From contig CAJYUW010000039.1 in assembly GCA_913778205.1 (NCBI GenBank), positions 62,001 to 126,000 on the forward strand: a stretch of DNA of 64,000 nt, read 5' to 3'. Numbering within the stretch: the stretch's first letter is position 1; each line of letters begins with the position of its first letter. Positions 18,575-28,234 of the stretch are shown here, one piece after another. Source of the DNA: an uncultured Curtobacterium sp. (GTDB taxonomy: Bacteria; Actinomycetota; Actinomycetes; Actinomycetales; Microbacteriaceae). Made by a program: the position numbers and the translations under genes. The notes below the pieces were generated by a model. The model worked only from the letters and a program-made list of their open reading frames with translations, did no database searches and had not been told where the DNA came from.

Positions 18575-18976
18575 ATGGCATACAACGTCGACAAGTCCGA
18601 CGCCCAGTGGCGCGAGGAGCTCTCCCCGGACCAGTACGCCGTCCTGCGTCAGGCCGGCACGGAGCGCCCGTGGACGGGTGAGCTGCTGGACGAGGAGCGC
18701 GCCGGCGTCTACACGTGCGCGGCGTGCGGTGCGGAGCTGTTCAAGAGCGGCACGAAGTTCGACTCGGGCTGCGGCTGGCCGTCGTTCTACGAGTCGGTGG
18801 ACCCCGAGGCGGTGCAGCTCATCGAGGACAACTCCCTGGGTATGCAGCGCACCGAGGTCCGCTGCGCGAACTGCGGGTCCCACCTGGGCCACGTGTTCCC
18901 CGACGGTTTCGGGACCCCGACGGGCGACCGCTACTGCATGAACTCGATCTCGCTGAACTTCTCGGCGACCGAGTGA
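18575..18976 (+). CDS. msrB: Peptide-methionine (R)-S-oxide reductase
   Basis: This 133-aa enzyme reduces methionine-R-sulfoxide in oxidised proteins. Zinc is held by two CxxC pairs (C48/C51, C97/C100). The catalytic cysteine is C121 in RYCMNSISLNF, and SGCGWPSFYE (with C66) lines the active site. Length and motif order are normal for MsrB. ATG at 18575 has GGAGGAAG upstream. Cytosolic; no signal peptide. Confidence 0.96.
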   Translation: MAYNVDKSDAQWREELSPDQYAVLRQAGTERPWTGELLDEERAGVYTCAACGAELFKSGTKFDSGCGWPSFYESVDPEAVQLIEDNSLGMQRTEVRCANCGSHLGHVFPDGFGTPTGDRYCMNSISLNFSATE

Positions 18977-19009
18977 GTCCGGACGCGTCCCGCTAGAGTG
19001 GGCGCGTCA

Positions 19010-19082
19010 GCCGGCATGGCGCAATTGGTAGCGCACCGTACTTGTAATACGGGGGTTGCGGGTTCGAGTCCCGCTGCCGGCC
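19010..19082 (+). tRNA. tRNA-Thr (anticodon TGT)
   Basis: Cloverleaf: acceptor GCCGGCA/TGCCGGC, D arm GCGC/GCGC, anticodon stem CCGTA/TACGG with loop CTTGTAA giving TGT, T arm GCGGG/CCCGC around TTCGAGT. The base at the discriminator position is C, which is uncommon, and no CCA is encoded. A TAGAGT -10 hexamer at 18994-18999 sits in the same context as at tRNA-Arg. Confidence 0.92.
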
Positions 19083-19111
19083 CTTGATGCAGGAAGCATG
19101 CCCGACATATC

Positions 19112-20125
19112 ATGTTGCACATGCCTCCTCGTCGTTCCGTCGGTGTCGACCTCGTCCGGGTCCTCGGCATCGTCGCCGTCGTGGCCGGGCACGTCTGGAC
19201 CACCGAGCTCTCGAGACTGCTCGTCTTCCCCTGGCACGTGCCGTTGTTCTTCTTCCTCACGGGGTGGTTCTGGACGAGCGGTCGCGCCGTCGGGTCGGAA
19301 GTCCGAGGGCGGTGGCGGACGCTGCTCCGCCCATACGCGACGTGGTTCGTCCTCATCAGCCTCGCCTGGTACCCGTCCACGCTCGCTGCCGGCGGGGCGA
19401 GCGACGTCGTCGACCTGCTCCGACCGTTCCTCGGCGGTCAGTACGTGGGCCGCCCGTACTCGGCGTTCTGGTTCGTGACGGCCCTCGCCGTCGCAGCCGT
19501 CGCGCTGCGGCTGCTCGAGCGCTTCCCGCCCTGGGCGCCGTGGGCAGTCGCCCTCGCTGCCGTCGGTGTGGCGACCGTCAGCCCGGGCGTCCTCCGGCTC
19601 CCTCCGGCCAGCGCCGGCACCGCGCTGGCCTGCTTGCTCTTCGTCCTCGCCGGCTCGGTCGCGCGGCGATGGCTCCCGCGCCTGCCGTCGCCCGGGGCGC
19701 TCGGGGCCGCACTGCTCCTCGTGGGCGCCGCCAGCACCGCGCTCGGGAGCGCACCCCTCGACCTCAAGCAGGCCGACTTCGGGACGCCCGTGGTGAGCGC
19801 TGCGACGGCTGTGGTGCTGTGCAGTGGTCTCACGCTCGTCGGACTCGCCCTCGACGACGTCGTCCCGCACCGCCTCGGCGCCGTCGTCTCGCGGCTGGCA
19901 GGGTGCGGGATCGCCGTGGTGCTGCTGCACGCAGCCGTGATCTGGGTCGCCGAACCGTTCGTGCAGGCTCCGTGGGTCTTCGTCCTGTCGGTGACGCTCC
20001 CCTGGACCGCGGCGCTGTTGCTCGAACACACCCGCGCTGCCCCCTGGCTCCTCGGTGTCCGGACACCGGCCAGCACGGGCGGCCGTCCGACGACGGCACC
20101 GAACGAACCCGTTCTCACCCGGTGA
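19112..20125 (+). CDS. Acyltransferase-3 family membrane protein
   Basis: This 337-aa polytopic membrane protein has about ten hydrophobic helices. The N-terminus carries the family hallmark RSVGVDLVRVLGIVAVVAGH, with the histidine thought to act in acyl transfer, followed by FPWHVPLFFFLTGWF. Such proteins acylate surface sugars, lipids or wall polymers; the target here is unknown. Starts at 19112 or 19121 (both ATG) are possible and no clear RBS is visible. It begins 30 bases after tRNA-Thr and stands alone. Confidence 0.85.
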   Translation: MLHMPPRRSVGVDLVRVLGIVAVVAGHVWTTELSRLLVFPWHVPLFFFLTGWFWTSGRAVGSEVRGRWRTLLRPYATWFVLISLAWYPSTLAAGGASDVVDLLRPFLGGQYVGRPYSAFWFVTALAVAAVALRLLERFPPWAPWAVALAAVGVATVSPGVLRLPPASAGTALACLLFVLAGSVARRWLPRLPSPGALGAALLLVGAASTALGSAPLDLKQADFGTPVVSAATAVVLCSGLTLVGLALDDVVPHRLGAVVSRLAGCGIAVVLLHAAVIWVAEPFVQAPWVFVLSVTLPWTAALLLEHTRAAPWLLGVRTPASTGGRPTTAPNEPVLTR

Positions 20126-20172
20126 GACGGGCCTGTTCGCGAGCACTGGATTGCACGGGGGCCTGGGCAAGA

Positions 20173-20204
20173 CGGAGGCCCGGGCGTGATCGCCCGGGCC
20201 TCCG
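20173..20204. terminator. Terminator hairpin between convergent genes
   Basis: Perfect 14-base arms CGGAGGCCCGGGCG / CGCCCGGGCCTCCG with loop TGAT, 48 bases after the acyltransferase gene and 150 before the end of the aldo/keto reductase gene on the other strand. Confidence 0.8.
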
Positions 20205-20353
20205 GCGTACGTGGAACACGGATCAGGGGGTGTTCCTCATCGCTCGACGCGGTAACCAGCCGGTCGTGGGACGAATATGACACCGCCCGGGAGTCGGCGT
20301 CCACACGTCGGGGCCGATCAAGCGGCTTTCCGCATGGACGTCGCAGCCGCCGG

Positions 20354-21385
20354 TCAGCGGCCTCCCGAGATCCGCCGTTCACGCTGCGCCACGCCTGCGG
20401 TTCCGTACGGGTAGTCGTCGATCCGCGGGGCGCTCGCCTCGGTGAGCGTCCGGAGCTCGGACGCGTCGAGCACGAGATCGGCTGCGCCGAGGTTGTCCTC
20501 GAGCTGCGCCACCGTCCGCGCGCCGAGGATGACGCTCGTGACGGCGGGCTGGGCGAGGAGCCAGGCGAGGGCGACCTGCGACTTCGACGCCCCGTGGGCG
20601 TCGGCCACGGCAGCCACCGCATCGAGCACGGCCCAGGTGCGCTCGTCGCCGTTCCGGGCCTCCCAGGCCTCCATGCCGCGCTGCGGGTTCTCGCCGAGGC
20701 GGGTCGCGCCGGTGGGGGCCTCGTCGCGCTGGTACTTGCCGGAGAGCCAGCCGCCGGCGAGCGGGGACCACGGCAGCAGGCCGATGCCGGCGTCGAGGCA
20801 GGCGGGGACGACCTCGTGCTCGATGTCGCGCACGAGCAGGTTGTACTGCGGCTGCAGCGTCACGGGCGGTGCCCAGCCGTGCGCCTTCGCCTCGTACACG
20901 GCCTTGGTGACCTGGTAGCCGAGGTAGTTCGAGAACCCGTAGGACCCGATCTTGCCGGCCGAGACGGCGTCGTCGAGGAACCGGAGGGTCTCGTCGATCG
21001 GCGTAAGGGCGTCCCAGGCGTGCATCTGGTACAGGTCGATCGTCTCGACGCCGAGCCGCTCGAGGGAGGCGTCGAGCGCGCGCGCGAGGTGCCGTCGGGA
21101 GAGGCCGAGGTCGTTCGGCCCGTCGCCCTGCGGGAAGCGACCCTTGGTGGCGAGGACGACCTGCCGGGCCTCGGTCGGGTGGGCCGCGAGCCAGCGGCCG
21201 ATGATCCGCTCGGACTCGTTGCCGGAGTAGACGTCCGCCGTGTCGACGAGGGTGCCGCCGGCCGCGACGAACGCGTCGAGCATCTGGTGGGAGGTGTGTT
21301 CGTCGGCTTCGCTGCCGAACGTCATGGTGCCGAGGGTCAGCGTCGACACCGATGTCCCGCTGTTGCCGAGGAGTCTGTAGTCCAT
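20354..21385 (-). CDS. Aldo/keto reductase
   Basis: This 343-aa NADPH-dependent oxidoreductase has a (beta/alpha)8 barrel and is complete, unlike the fragment at base 1. It shows TLGTMTFGSEADEHTSHQML, the catalytic region VDTADVYSGNESERIIGRWL (Asp/Tyr of the tetrad), LATKGRFPQGDG (Lys), and DLYQMHAWD (His). GIGLLPWSPLAGGWLSGKY and VILGARTVAQLEDNL form the cofactor site. ATG at 21385 matches the family start MDYRLLGNSG. Substrate unknown. Confidence 0.93.
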   Translation of the reverse strand: MDYRLLGNSGTSVSTLTLGTMTFGSEADEHTSHQMLDAFVAAGGTLVDTADVYSGNESERIIGRWLAAHPTEARQVVLATKGRFPQGDGPNDLGLSRRHLARALDASLERLGVETIDLYQMHAWDALTPIDETLRFLDDAVSAGKIGSYGFSNYLGYQVTKAVYEAKAHGWAPPVTLQPQYNLLVRDIEHEVVPACLDAGIGLLPWSPLAGGWLSGKYQRDEAPTGATRLGENPQRGMEAWEARNGDERTWAVLDAVAAVADAHGASKSQVALAWLLAQPAVTSVILGARTVAQLEDNLGAADLVLDASELRTLTEASAPRIDDYPYGTAGVAQRERRISGGR

Positions 21386-21467
21386 GGCCCGGACGGTACG
21401 CCCGGGCCCCTCCTGCAGCGAGGACCTGCGAGTACCTGTCAGCGCCCGCTGGACAGGGTGCGGGCGG

Positions 21468-22247
21468 TCAACCCTGCAGGAACGCGATCGCGCGCTGCCG
21501 GAACTCCCGCGAAGTCGGGGCGTTGAAGTGGTTCCGCCCGGGGATCTCGAAGAACGTCGCGTCCGGTGCGGCCGACGCGAGCCGCTGCGCACTGTCCTTG
21601 ATGCCGTCCTCGCTGCCAGCCGCCATGAGCAGCGGTTGGGCGGGCGCGTTGTCGGGAGTCGGCTCGACGCTGTCCCGCATCCCCTCGACCATCGCCACGA
21701 GCGCACGGAGGTCGTTCCCCGCGACGCCCGACGCCATCGTGAGGTACCCGTTCGTCACGCGGTCCTCGATCGGGGTGCCGTCTGCGAGGTACGCCTTCGC
21801 CTGGTCCACCGCGACGCGGCGCATCGGGTCGGCGTCCGGGATCCCACCGAACACGGCGCGGGTCACCCGGTCCGGGAGCTGCTCGGCGGTGTGCCAGCCG
21901 ACGCGCGCGCCGAGCGAGTACCCGAGGTAGGCGACGTCGTCGAGCAGGTACGTGTCGATGACGCTGACGACGTCGGCGACGAGGAGCTCCATCGAGTACG
22001 CGGACGGGTCGTGCGGCTTCGCGGAGGCGCCGTGCCCGCGCTGGTCGATCGCGACGACGCGGTACCCGGCGCGGACCAGGTCGCGCGTCCAGCCCGCGGC
22101 GTGCCAGTTGAGCAGTGCCCCGGACGCGAACCCGTGGACGGCCACGACGACCGGGGCGTCCGGGTCACCGAAGTCGTACGTGGCGATGGGGAGGCCGTCC
22201 GGGGACATCACGGCTCGTGGACGGGGCGCTTCGGGGACGAGTGACAT
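21468..22247 (-). CDS. Alpha/beta-fold hydrolase
   Basis: This 259-aa soluble hydrolase has the oxyanion segment VAVHGFASGALLNW, the nucleophile elbow LGYSLGARVG (serine), an acid in GSEDGIKD and a catalytic histidine in PGRNHFNAP. DQRGHGASAKPHD is the usual strand-4 motif. The substrate (ester, epoxide or amide) cannot be read from sequence. It is divergent from the NAD(P)HX epimerase gene by 25 bases and downstream of the aldo/keto reductase gene's promoter. Confidence 0.9.
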   Translation of the reverse strand: MSLVPEAPRPRAVMSPDGLPIATYDFGDPDAPVVVAVHGFASGALLNWHAAGWTRDLVRAGYRVVAIDQRGHGASAKPHDPSAYSMELLVADVVSVIDTYLLDDVAYLGYSLGARVGWHTAEQLPDRVTRAVFGGIPDADPMRRVAVDQAKAYLADGTPIEDRVTNGYLTMASGVAGNDLRALVAMVEGMRDSVEPTPDNAPAQPLLMAAGSEDGIKDSAQRLASAAPDATFFEIPGRNHFNAPTSREFRQRAIAFLQG

Positions 22248-22272
22248 GGCGACCCCAGGCTAGCGGGGCACT

Positions 22273-23043
22273 GTGGTCGGCATGGACGGGTACGGAGCGG
22301 ACCAGATCCGCGCGGCGGAGCGGCCGCACCTCGACGCGGGCGAACCCCTCATGAAGCGTGCGGCCGAGGGGCTGGCCCGGGTCGTCGCGGAGCTCCTCGA
22401 CGACCCCGCCGTCCGCCCGGGGGACGGACCGGGTTCCGTCCTGCTGCTGGTCGGGAGCGGCGACAACGGCGGCGACGCCCTGTTCGCGGGTGCGCGCCTG
22501 GCGTCGGCCGGGAGGCGCGTGGCGGTCCTCCGGGTCGGCGCACGCGTGCACGAGGCGGGCCTGGCAGCGGCGCTGGACGCCGGTGCGCGCCTCCTGGACG
22601 GTCCGGCCGACCGCCGCGCGACCACCGCCGCGGGCGCGGCGGACATCCTGCGGGCGGCGGGCCCCGGCGAGCGCGAGCGGCTCGCGGCCGTCGCCGCGGC
22701 GGCGGCCCTCGACGCCGACCTCGTGCTCGACGGGATCCTCGGGATCGGGGCCGCGGGCCCGCTGCGGTCGCCGGCGCGGGAGGTCGTCGGCGCGCTGCGG
22801 GAGCTCGCCCGCGACCAGCAGGCGCCGTTCGTCGTCGCGGTCGACGTGCCGAGCGGCATCGACGTCGACACCGGCGGCGTCGCGGACGACCACGTGTTGC
22901 ACGCGGACGTCACGGTGACGTTCGGCGGCGTCAAGGCCGGTCTGCTCGTCGGACCGGCCGCGACCCTGGCCGGGCGCATCGAGCTCGTCGACGTCGGGAT
23001 CGGTGCGGACCTCGCCGCCGTGGAGCCGCTCGTCCGGACCTGA
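22273..23043 (+). CDS. nnrE: NAD(P)H-hydrate epimerase (YjeF N-terminal domain)
   Basis: This 256-aa protein corresponds to the YjeF_N epimerase alone, without the dehydratase domain usually fused in proteobacteria. It interconverts R and S forms of damaged NAD(P)HX for repair. Recognisable are DQIRAAERPHLDAGEPLMKRA, the nucleotide loop LVGSGDNGGDALFAGARLA, DGILGIGAAGPLR, and AVDVPSGIDVDTGGV. The start may be GTG at 22273 or ATG at 22282. The dehydratase (NnrD) is not in the window. Confidence 0.88.
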   Translation: MVGMDGYGADQIRAAERPHLDAGEPLMKRAAEGLARVVAELLDDPAVRPGDGPGSVLLLVGSGDNGGDALFAGARLASAGRRVAVLRVGARVHEAGLAAALDAGARLLDGPADRRATTAAGAADILRAAGPGERERLAAVAAAAALDADLVLDGILGIGAAGPLRSPAREVVGALRELARDQQAPFVVAVDVPSGIDVDTGGVADDHVLHADVTVTFGGVKAGLLVGPAATLAGRIELVDVGIGADLAAVEPLVRT

Positions 23044-23098
23044 CGTCCCGCCCTCTCGGACGGTGACGCGGTGGCCGCCGCGTCCGTACATTCGGGTC

Positions 23099-23989
23099 AT
23101 GACGTTCAACGACGACTCGCGGCTCTCCGGCGGCAAGGTCAAGCGTCGCGGACGCACGGCCGCGGTCGGCGGCGGAGCAGTCGGCCTCGGCGCGATCGTG
23201 GTGTTCCTCGTCGCGCAGTTCACCGGCTTCGACCTGTCCGGCGTCCTCGGCGGCAGTGACCTCACGACGATCCAGCAGGGCGGCGACACCGTGGACGCGG
23301 CGCCGGAGTGCCGCACGGGACGGGACGCGAACGCGTCGGTGGACTGCCGGATGGAGGGCGCGGCGGAGTCCCTCGACGCCTACTGGTCGGCGGAGTCGGC
23401 GCGCATCGGGATCGACTACACGACGCCCACGTTCTACCTCTTCGACGGGTCGACGGGCACCGGGTGCGGGACGGCGTCGGCGGCGACCGGGCCCTTCTAC
23501 TGCCCGCCGGACCGCGCCCTCTACGTCGACACGTCCTTCTACGACGAGCTGCAGTCCCGGTACGGGTCGTCGGGTGGTCCGTTGGCGCAGATGTACGTCG
23601 TCGCGCACGAGTGGGGCCACCACGTGCAGCAGCTCCAGGGCACGTTCGCGGACACGGACCGGTCCGGCACCGGAGCCGCGTCCGGGAGCGTCCGTGTCGA
23701 GCTCCAGGCGGACTGCTACGCGGGCGCCTGGGTCGGCAACGCCGCGACGACGAAGGACGCGGACGGCCGGACGTTCTTCGAGCCGATCACGCGATCCCAG
23801 ATCGACGACGCGCTCTCCGCCGCGAGCGCGGTCGGGGACGACAGCATCCAACGCCGGTCGACGGGCTCCGTCGACCCGGACTCGTTCACACACGGGTCGA
23901 GCGAGCAGCGGCAGCGCTGGTTCCTGCAGGGCTTCCAGCGGGGTGCGACGTCGTGCGACACCTTCAGCGTCCCGGGGTCGTCCCTGTAG
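23099..23989 (+). CDS. Membrane-anchored neutral zinc metallopeptidase (YpfJ family)
   Basis: This 296-aa protein has a basic N-terminus (KVKRRGRT), a single membrane helix at about 22-42 and an extracytoplasmic peptidase domain. The zinc site is HEWGHH (170-175, within VVAHEWGHHVQQLQG); the third ligand region is ELQADCYAGAWVG. The family is putative neutral zinc metallopeptidase with unknown substrate. Cysteines at 71, 83, 123 and 135 suggest disulfides outside the cell. ATG at 23099 has weak RBS context. It converges on the DsbA-like gene over the GACGC array. Confidence 0.9.
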   Translation: MTFNDDSRLSGGKVKRRGRTAAVGGGAVGLGAIVVFLVAQFTGFDLSGVLGGSDLTTIQQGGDTVDAAPECRTGRDANASVDCRMEGAAESLDAYWSAESARIGIDYTTPTFYLFDGSTGTGCGTASAATGPFYCPPDRALYVDTSFYDELQSRYGSSGGPLAQMYVVAHEWGHHVQQLQGTFADTDRSGTGAASGSVRVELQADCYAGAWVGNAATTKDADGRTFFEPITRSQIDDALSAASAVGDDSIQRRSTGSVDPDSFTHGSSEQRQRWFLQGFQRGATSCDTFSVPGSSL

Positions 23990-24043
23990 TCCGATCCGGC
24001 GGGACCCGCTCGCCCGGCGCCGGCGGACGGCGTGACGTCCGGC

Positions 24044-24242
24044 GCGACGCGACGCGACGCGACGCGACACGACACGACGCGACGCGACGACGCGACGGCG
24101 TGACGAGAGGCGACGCGACGACGCGACGCGACGGCGCGACGAGAGGCGACGCGACGGCGTGACGAGAGGCGACGCGACGACGCGACGCGACGACGCGACG
24201 CGACGACGCGACGCGACGACGCGACGAGGGGCGACGCGACGA
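24044..24242. repeat. GACGC pentamer-based minisatellite
   Basis: About 200 bases consist of GACGC and related blocks (GACGACGC, GTGACGAGAGGC) with higher-order repeats; GACGAGAGGCGACGCGAC recurs. It fills the space between two convergent genes. No ORF reading it is plausible; all give Arg/Asp-only peptides. Confidence 0.9.
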
Positions 24243-24245
24243 CCG

Positions 24246-25199
24246 TCAGTCGGCGGCGGCGGTCGCCGAGGGCGACGACGACGGGCTGCGCGACGACGAG
24301 CCCGACGGCGTCGGGGTGGGCGTCGAGTCGGTCGACCCGGCGGCGCTCAGGACGAACGTCCGGAAGTCGTCGTTCGTGATCGGGGCCGTGAGCTGGTACT
24401 GCTGCCCGTTCACGAGCACGAGCGGCGTGCCGGGGAACGACGAGAGCGAGCTGCCCGGGATGTTCCCGTCGGTGACGTCGTTGGTCCGTTCGGTCACCCA
24501 GCGGGCGTAGGTCTGGTCGGCGATGCAGTCCGCGATCCCCTGCCGGTCCCGGACACCGTCGACGCTGCGGACGACGTCGACGAGGTCGGCGTCGCTCAGC
24601 CCGGCCGTGCCCTCCTCCGGCTGCTCGGCGAAGAGCGCCTTGTTGACAGCGAAGAACTGGTCGGGCGAGCGGTCCGCGACGCAGGCTGCGGCGTTCGCGG
24701 CCCGGAGCGAGTACTTCGTGCCCTGCGAGCGGTTCGCGAGGATCGCGATCGGGTGGATGTCGACCGTGGCCGCCCCCGAGTCGACGAGGCTCTGGATGTA
24801 CTCCCCGTTGACCTGCTCGAACCGGCCGCACGTCGGGCAGAGGTAGTCGACGTAGGTCGTGATGTGGACCGTCCCCGCACCGTCCGACGCCGAGGCCGAG
24901 GGGGTCGCGCCGCCCGTCTGCGCACGGAGTCCCTCGCCGATCGTGATGCCGCCCTGCGACATGTTCGACGGTCCGGGGCCCGCGGGCTGGGCCGACTGCA
25001 CGAGCACGAGCGTCACGACCGTCGCCGCGGCGAGGAGCACCACACCGATGCCGATCTGGATGCCGAGGCGGGCACCGCGCTGACGACGCTTCTGCTGGGT
25101 CCGGTGCTTCTGTGCACGCTGCCTGGCGGCCTCGCGACGTCCGTTCCGTGCGGCGGCTGCCCGCTCGGCGCGAGCGTCACCCTCGGGGCGGTTGGTCAT
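24246..25199 (-). CDS. Membrane-anchored DsbA-like thioredoxin-fold protein
   Basis: This 317-aa protein has a basic cytoplasmic N-terminus (residues 1-45), one membrane helix at about 46-67, and an extracytoplasmic thioredoxin domain with the redox pair CPTC (C121/C124, in YVDYLCPTCGRF). A helical insert follows, then the cis-proline region FPGTPLVLVNGQQ. The C-terminal 30 residues are Ser/Pro/Thr-rich. It is likely a thiol oxidase or isomerase for exported proteins, perhaps including disulfide-bearing neighbours such as the YpfJ-like peptidase (inference). A TACAAT -10 candidate lies at 25267-25272. Confidence 0.88.
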   Translation of the reverse strand: MTNRPEGDARAERAAAARNGRREAARQRAQKHRTQQKRRQRGARLGIQIGIGVVLLAAATVVTLVLVQSAQPAGPGPSNMSQGGITIGEGLRAQTGGATPSASASDGAGTVHITTYVDYLCPTCGRFEQVNGEYIQSLVDSGAATVDIHPIAILANRSQGTKYSLRAANAAACVADRSPDQFFAVNKALFAEQPEEGTAGLSDADLVDVVRSVDGVRDRQGIADCIADQTYARWVTERTNDVTDGNIPGSSLSSFPGTPLVLVNGQQYQLTAPITNDDFRTFVLSAAGSTDSTPTPTPSGSSSRSPSSSPSATAAAD

Positions 25200-25444
25200 C
25201 GGTGTGTCGTCCTCCTGGTCGGGTGTCCGCGCGCACCGTGCCCCCACTCGGCGGACGGACCCGGCGATTGTAGTGGCCCGCTCTGGGAACCACCCAACCA
25301 GCCGGGAAGCACTGGCGCTCCGCGGGGAAGTCGTGTTGTATGAGCACCGGTGGTCGACGGCGACCATCCGGGGCCCCCACGGGCAACCGCTTCACTACGG
25401 ATCGTCCGGCACGTACCTGCCGGTGAAGGAAGGATCGAACGCTC

Positions 25445-26545
<1,101 letters not shown>

Positions 26546-26563
26546 CGCCGGAACAGCCGAACA

Positions 26564-26595
26564 GGAGGCGCGGTGCCGGCTGGCACCGCGCCTCC
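26564..26595. repeat. Palindrome family 1, copy C
   Basis: Arms GGAGGCGCGGTGCC / GGCACCGCGCCTCC, 4-base loop, 19 bases after the msiK stop; probable terminator before the DUF4032 gene. Confidence 0.8.
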
Positions 26596-26674
26596 CGTCC
26601 GTCCCGGTGACGGTCCGCAGACCGCCACCCACCCGCCCGCCGCGCCACGCGTCCGAGCACCGAAGGAACCCACC

Positions 26675-27976
26675 GTGCCCGACTCGATGTCCATCACCGC
26701 CGCCACCGTCGACCCCGGGCTGCTCGACCTCCCGTGGGACCGACCGCTCGAGGACTGGCCGGACGACGTCATCGTCGCCCTCCCGAAGGGCATCTCGCGG
26801 CACCTGGTCCGGTTCGTGCACCTGAGCGGCTACGTCGCCGCGGTGAAGGAGACCGGGGAAGAGGTCGCGCGCGCCGAGTACGAGATGCTCCGGACCCTCC
26901 AGCGCATGGACGTGCCGTGCGTCGACCCCGTCGCCGTGATCACGAACCGCGTCGACGCCGACGGCGAGCCCCTGCACCCGGTGCTCGTCACGCGGCACCT
27001 GCGCTTCTCGCTCCCCTACCGCGCGCTGTACTCGCAGACGCTCCGCCCGGAGACCGCGACCCGCCTCGTCGACGCCCTCGCCCTGCTGCTCGTCCGGCTG
27101 CACGTCATCGGCTTCTACTGGGGCGACGTGTCGCTCTCGAACACGCTCTTCCGCCGCGACGCCGGCGCGTTCGCGGCCTACCTCGTCGACGCCGAGACCG
27201 GCAAGCTCTACCCGGGCGGCCTCTCGAACGGGCAGCGCGAGAACGACCTCGAGGTGGCACGGGTGAACATCGCCGGGGAGCTGCTCGACCTCGAGGCCGG
27301 CGGCCGGCTCGACGAGAACGCCGACCCCGTGGACGTCTCGAACCGGATCGTTGCGCAGTACCGGACGCTCTGGAAGGAGCTCACCGGCACCGAGCAGTTC
27401 GACATCCGGGAGCGCTGGCGCATCAACGACCGCGTCGAGCGGCTCAACGCGCTCGGCTTCGACATCGAGGAGCTCTCGATCCTCACGACCGAGGGCGGGT
27501 CGCAGGTGCGGATCCAACCGAAGGTCGTCGACGCCGGGCACCACCAGCGGCGACTGCTGCGGCTGACGGGGCTCGACGCCGGCGAGAACCAGGCCCGCCG
27601 ACTGCTCAACGACCTCGATGCCTACCGGGCGCGCAACGGCCGCGAGGCCCTCGACGAGGAGATGGTCGCGCACGAGTGGGTGTCGCGGGTGTTCGAGCCC
27701 GTGGTCCGGTCGATCCCGCGCGACCTCCGCGGACGGCTCGAACCGGCGGAGGTCTTCCACGAACTGCTCGAGCACCGCTGGTTCATGTCGCAGGCCGAGG
27801 AACGCTCGGTCTCGCTGCCCGAGGCCACGACCGCGTACATCAACGACGTGCTGCGCCACCGCCGCGACGAGCGCCTGCTGATCAACCCGCCGACGGCGTC
27901 GGTGCCGGTCCCGATGGACCTGGACGACCACGTCGACGAGGCGGACGACGTCGAGGACTGGCGCGCCGGCGTCTGA
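26675..27976 (+). CDS. DUF4032 protein with RIO/lipopolysaccharide-kinase-like fold
   Basis: This 433-aa protein matches the DUF4032 family. The N-terminal half reads like an atypical kinase: PKGISRHLVRFVHLSGYVAAVKET (glycine strand and lysine), EVARAEYEMLRTLQ (alpha-C glutamate), RLHVIGFYWGDVSLSNTLFR (catalytic loop with Asp and Asn) and AYLVDAETGKLYPG (metal-binding Asp). The C-terminal half is the DUF4032 helical region. Substrate unknown. GTG at 26675 follows AAGGA; the upstream open frame is only palindrome C translated. It converges on rlmB. Confidence 0.85.
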   Translation: MPDSMSITAATVDPGLLDLPWDRPLEDWPDDVIVALPKGISRHLVRFVHLSGYVAAVKETGEEVARAEYEMLRTLQRMDVPCVDPVAVITNRVDADGEPLHPVLVTRHLRFSLPYRALYSQTLRPETATRLVDALALLLVRLHVIGFYWGDVSLSNTLFRRDAGAFAAYLVDAETGKLYPGGLSNGQRENDLEVARVNIAGELLDLEAGGRLDENADPVDVSNRIVAQYRTLWKELTGTEQFDIRERWRINDRVERLNALGFDIEELSILTTEGGSQVRIQPKVVDAGHHQRRLLRLTGLDAGENQARRLLNDLDAYRARNGREALDEEMVAHEWVSRVFEPVVRSIPRDLRGRLEPAEVFHELLEHRWFMSQAEERSVSLPEATTAYINDVLRHRRDERLLINPPTASVPVPMDLDDHVDEADDVEDWRAGV

Positions 27977-28019
27977 CGACCGGGCGCACGGAGGTCCCGG
28001 CGACCGGTCGGGGCGCCAC

Positions 28020-28073
28020 GGTTCCGGGATCTCGGCATCTGAGCACCGTCCGGTCTCGTCCACGGAACCTCGG
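28020..28073 (+). repeat. Palindrome family 2, third copy
   Basis: GGTTCCGGGATCTCGGCATC ... CACGGAACCTCGG repeats the layout of the elements beside the DUF559-type gene. A further GTGGAACCTCGG half follows at about 28092. Confidence 0.6.
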
Positions 28074-28163
28074 CGGCACCGGCGCGGCGAGTCGTGGAAC
28101 CTCGGGCGCACGGGCTGGCCGCTCGCGCACCACGGGGTCGCGCAGGTGGGTCGTCAACCCGAC

Positions 28164-28214
28164 GGCCTGGAGGCCCGGTGCCGGTCCGTGGGACCGGCAC
28201 CGGGCCTCCAGGCC
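28164..28214. repeat. Palindrome family 1, copy D (bidirectional terminator)
   Basis: Perfect 24-base arms enclose GTG between the convergent DUF4032 and rlmB genes; the inner core CCCGGTGCCGG is a variant of the family core. Confidence 0.85.
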
Positions 28215-28234
28215 GGTGACGTGAGCGCGGGGCG

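Noticed and set aside
24044-24242. GACGC array as a CRISPR
   Set aside because: No constant repeat of 24-40 nt, no unique spacers, no cas genes.
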